Assembly (NCBI GenBank): GCA_012511095.1
Contig: JAAZGT010000148.1
Coordinates: 1-7,784, forward strand
Reading direction: 5' to 3'
Length of the DNA: 7,784 nt
Origin: Alcaligenaceae bacterium
Lineage (GTDB): Bacteria > Pseudomonadota > Gammaproteobacteria > Burkholderiales > Burkholderiaceae_B
The notes beneath the pieces are model-generated. The model ran no database searches. It saw only the letters and a program-made list of their open reading frames with translations, and was not told the DNA's origin. Shown piece after piece: positions 5,685 to 7,784 of the stretch. A program made the translations under genes and the position numbers. Every line of letters starts with the position of its first letter. Within the stretch, counting starts at the first letter, position 1.

Positions 5685-5693
5685 TATAAGCTA
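5681..5693. promoter_or_regulatory. Second adjacent palindrome TAGCT-ATA-AGCTA
   Basis: Another perfect 5-3-5 palindrome shares one base with the preceding one. It contains TATAAG (5685-5690), which could serve as a -10 for the plus-strand thioesterase gene; no good -35 is visible 17 bp upstream. The two palindromes fill most of the 49-bp divergent region. Confidence 0.35.
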
Positions 5694-5713
5694 TTAATTT
5701 GAAGAATTTAACG

Positions 5714-6127
5714 ATGAGTGAAAATATTATCCCCGAGGGCTTTACTTTATTAAACCGTGACAGCCCTTTTTCTGATTTAACGGGTCCCTATTATCAAAAA
5801 CTTGATGCCAATGGCAAACACGAGGTCTTAGCCATACGTCTACGTCATGAGCACCTCAATAAAGCGCGCTTTGCTCATGGTGGGGTTTTTATGACCTTAG
5901 CAGATAATGCCTTGAGTGATGCCATTATTGCTCATTATGATACACCGATATCTTTTGTGACGGTGAGTTTAAATAGCGAGTTTTTAGCCGTTGGACGTGA
6001 GGGTGATTGGGTTGAGGCTCGCGTCGTGATTAATCGGGCCGGTCGTCGTTTAGTTTTTGCTCAATGTGAAATAAGCATTGACGATAAAAACGTATTTAAC
6101 GCCAGCGCGGTTTTTGCTTTGGTGTAA
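5714..6127 (+). CDS. PaaI-family hotdog-fold thioesterase
   Basis: Probable acyl-CoA thioesterase with a single hotdog fold, acting as an oligomer in the cytoplasm. The 137 residues are typical. The central-helix signature FAHGGVFMTLADNAL is present (HGG at 55-57, D64), followed by strand segments SFVTVSLNSEFLAVGREGDWVEA and GRRLVFAQCEIS. This HGG...AD pattern is that of PaaI/YbdB-like thioesterases, whose acidic residue on the helix takes part in catalysis. I chose ATG 5714 rather than the in-frame TTG 5699, because it is a normal start and leaves GAAG 9 nt upstream, though that site is weak. The gene is divergent from the CoA-transferase subunit and convergent with the narL-like gene. Neighbourhood suggests a link with CoA-thioester metabolism; the substrate (aryl- or short acyl-CoA) cannot be read from sequence. 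Confidence 0.85.
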   Translation: MSENIIPEGFTLLNRDSPFSDLTGPYYQKLDANGKHEVLAIRLRHEHLNKARFAHGGVFMTLADNALSDAIIAHYDTPISFVTVSLNSEFLAVGREGDWVEARVVINRAGRRLVFAQCEISIDDKNVFNASAVFALV

Positions 6128-6156
6128 ACATTCAACGAGATACACTTTGTTAAGTT

Positions 6157-6175
6157 GCAGGGCGTATGACCCTGC
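6157..6175. terminator. Hairpin between convergent thioesterase and narL-like genes
   Basis: GCAGGG (6157-6162) and CCCTGC (6170-6175) form a perfect GC-rich 6-bp stem with a 7-nt loop. It lies centrally in the 61-bp gap between two convergent genes, the usual place for a bidirectional terminator. Neither side has a clear U-tract, so its efficiency is uncertain. Confidence 0.5.
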
Positions 6176-6188
6176 TTCAGCTTAGTCT

Positions 6189-6893
6189 CTAATTATCGGC
6201 TTGAATATTAAATTGTACGGCGATAACTGCGGCTTGAACGCGACTATTAACCTCTAATTTTTTTAAAATATTTTGCACATGGACCTTAACCGTATTTTCT
6301 GCAACATCAAGGCACCTAGCGATCTGCTTATTGCTTTCACCAGCAGCCACATAAGCTAAAATTTCGCGCTCTCGAGTAGTTAATTCAGCCACTTTAGCCT
6401 TGGTAGAGTCAAGCTCCTCTGCCTCTATTTCATCTCGTTTGTTCGTAGTAGTTTTAGAAATTAATTGATTAAGTAGCTTTTGGGTCATCTCTGGTGAGAA
6501 CACAGTATCACCCTTTAATGCTCTATCGATAGATGTTAATAAAAAATCAGCTTCAATATTTTTAAGTAAAAAACCACTAGCACCTAACTGCATACACTCT
6601 GTTAAATCGGCTGCATCCTCGGAAACAGTAAGCATAAGCACCATTTGCTCTGGGTTAATATTCATTATCTGCTGTAAAGTCTCTTTGCCATTCATCACTG
6701 GCATTGAAAGATCAAGCAAAATAATGTCGGGATTATGCTTACTCATCTGCTTAATGCCCTCTAAACCATCAGCGGCTTCGGCTACCACCTCGTATTTAGA
6801 CTCCGCTTCACGCTGAATCAAAGACTTTAAACCACTCCTAAAAAGGGTGTGATCATCAATAATTAATATCTTAATCTTTTGTATGTCACTCAT
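6189..6893 (-). CDS. narL: NarL/FixJ-family response regulator, partner of the adjacent sensor kinase
   Basis: DNA-binding response regulator. The receiver domain (about 7-125) has the acidic pair D13-D14, phospho-acceptor D61 in IILLDLSMPVMNG, the conserved T89 and K111 in GFLLKN. A charged linker (about 145-168) leads to a LuxR-type HTH (about 170-230): LTTREREILAYVAAGESNKQ, then IARCLDVAENTVKVHVQNIL and SRVQAAVIA. All phosphorylation residues are intact and the 234 residues are slightly longer than E. coli NarL (216). It starts 10 nt after the stop of the histidine kinase gene, so the two are almost certainly one operon with kinase first, as in narXL. In NarL systems it would control nitrate/nitrite respiration genes; that role is inferred from similarity, because no nar structural gene is in the window. 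Confidence 0.88.
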   Translation of the reverse strand: MSDIQKIKILIIDDHTLFRSGLKSLIQREAESKYEVVAEAADGLEGIKQMSKHNPDIILLDLSMPVMNGKETLQQIMNINPEQMVLMLTVSEDAADLTECMQLGASGFLLKNIEADFLLTSIDRALKGDTVFSPEMTQKLLNQLISKTTTNKRDEIEAEELDSTKAKVAELTTREREILAYVAAGESNKQIARCLDVAENTVKVHVQNILKKLEVNSRVQAAVIAVQFNIQADN

Positions 6894-6903
6894 AAATCTA
6901 ACC

Positions 6904-7784
6904 CTAAGGTTTTGTTGGAATCATTAAATGAAGCTCTGTACCTTCACCAAGTTGCGAGTGAATGCTTAACTGGCCACCGATTTTTTGTGCTCGCTCACTC
7001 ATGATTAAATGACCTACATGCTCAACAGACTTATCGCGTAGCAACTCTTTTTTAAAACCAATGCCATTATCAATCACTTTAATAACATTATTATTTCCAT
7101 CGTTATATATTTGTAGTGAAACTTTAGTAGCCTTGGCATGTTTACGAATATTAGAAAGAGCTTCTTGAATAATTAACACAATTTCTAATTTCTCTTTATC
7201 AGAAAGATTAATATTGCTTGCATCTACCATTGCTGTTACCTCAATCGAGGTCTGTTGCTTAAAGCGTTCAATCAACTCTTCTAAATTATGAGAAAAAGAC
7301 TCTAAACGTAAAGGTGTTCTAAAGTTTAAAAGTAACTCGCGTACATTATCATAACTTTCCTTAATACCATCTTTAATAAAAGCTAGGTTTTCACTAACCG
7401 CGGCTTTGTTATCGGTATGGAAAGCTTTTTCAAGCATTTGCACTTGCAAATTAAGAAAGTTTAAAGCTTGAGCAATTGAATCGTGAAGCCCTTGAGCCAA
7501 AAGATTACGCTCTTCCAATACAGCTAATCTACTAGTCCTTTCTAAAAGACGCACTCCACCTATGGCAATACCTAATTGATTACTAAGCGACTCTATTAAA
7601 TTTTTCTTAGCTATATCAAGTTTAGTAGATTCATGGCTAAAAAAAGTAATAATGCCTATCTTCTCTTTATCGTAATAGATAGGAAATATATTCATCGTTT
7701 TATAAGTATCGATGGCACATGGTGGCTCACTTTGCAAAAGAGATTGAATAGCAAACTCTTCTGTCGCCGACTCTGCAAGTGCAA
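6904..7784 (-). CDS. narX: NarX-type sensor histidine kinase, C-terminal part (runs off the right edge)
   Basis: Only the last 292 codons are visible; the reading stays open to the edge, so the TTG at 7737 is not the start. The visible part begins in a GAF-like signalling segment (ending near GIAIGGVRLLERTSR). It continues into a HisKA_3 dimerisation domain with H-box VLEERNLLAQGLHDSIAQ; the phospho-accepting His is encoded at about 7483-7485. RELLLNFRTPL follows, matching the NarX-type region after the H-box. The HATPase domain has the N-box QEALSNIRKHA, the DNGIGF box, a second glycine-rich box (EHVGHLIMSERAQKIGG, with H where NarX-like kinases usually have L) and GEGT. The input region with a possible periplasmic nitrate-binding P-box is outside the window, so the nitrate ligand is not demonstrated. 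It would phosphorylate the regulator encoded 10 nt downstream. Confidence 0.88.
   Translation of the reverse strand, partial: ALAESATEEFAIQSLLQSEPPCAIDTYKTMNIFPIYYDKEKIGIITFFSHESTKLDIAKKNLIESLSNQLGIAIGGVRLLERTSRLAVLEERNLLAQGLHDSIAQALNFLNLQVQMLEKAFHTDNKAAVSENLAFIKDGIKESYDNVRELLLNFRTPLRLESFSHNLEELIERFKQQTSIEVTAMVDASNINLSDKEKLEIVLIIQEALSNIRKHAKATKVSLQIYNDGNNNVIKVIDNGIGFKKELLRDKSVEHVGHLIMSERAQKIGGQLSIHSQLGEGTELHLMIPTKP

Noticed and set aside
5699..5713. In-frame TTG start giving five extra residues (MKNLT) to the PaaI-type thioesterase.
   Set aside because: ATG at 5714 is a standard start and the family does not need the extra residues; the TTG has no better ribosome site.
2810..6127. Idea that the two thioesterases, the CoA-transferase subunit and the pdxA-like gene form one catabolic operon.
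   Set aside because: The genes alternate in strand (convergent and divergent pairs), so they cannot be one transcript, and no other pathway genes are present.

Overview
The window looks like an ordinary chromosomal stretch of a moderately AT-rich Gram-negative bacterium, most likely a proteobacterium. A low-GC betaproteobacterium of the Alcaligenaceae type is my best guess, from the mix of PotF-type binding protein, GltS, PcaI, double-hotdog thioesterase and NarX/NarL-type two-component system. No rRNA, tRNA or 16S-linked marker is present, so the taxonomy is inference. I see no transposase, integrase, phage gene, CRISPR array or toxin-antitoxin pair.

Layout, left to right. (1) Positions 38-1144(1147), minus: a periplasmic PotF/PotD-type polyamine-binding protein. 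(2) 1345-2622, minus: the sodium/glutamate symporter GltS, closed by a strong intrinsic terminator at 1283-1329, so the two transport genes are separate transcription units. (3) 2810-3622, plus: a double-hotdog acyl-CoA thioesterase-like protein, divergent from gltS across a 187-bp region with palindromes and a mini-ORF. (4) 3628-4668, minus: a PdxA-family dehydrogenase, convergent with the previous gene with only 5 bp between them. (5) 4669-4983: a 315-bp AT-rich gap holding a candidate 45-aa membrane or secreted protein (4743-4880, minus) with its own promoter-like sequence. (6) 4984-5664, minus: subunit A of a 3-oxoacid/3-oxoadipate CoA-transferase without its usual adjacent subunit B. (7) 5714-6127, plus: a single-hotdog PaaI-type thioesterase, divergent from the CoA-transferase across a short region packed with two palindromes. 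(8) 6189-6893 and 6904-7784, minus: a NarL-type response regulator preceded by a NarX-type histidine kinase that runs off the right edge.

How they fit together. There is no single pathway. Two genes take up nitrogenous solutes (polyamine and glutamate). Three act or probably act on CoA thioesters (two hotdog proteins and the CoA-transferase subunit). The narXL-like pair probably senses an electron acceptor such as nitrate.

The points most worth a second look are the orphan CoA-transferase subunit A, the unannotated 45-aa ORF, the altered ligand pocket of the polyamine-binding protein, and the dense palindromes, some Fur-box-like, around the CoA-transferase gene. I found no convincing new multi-gene system.
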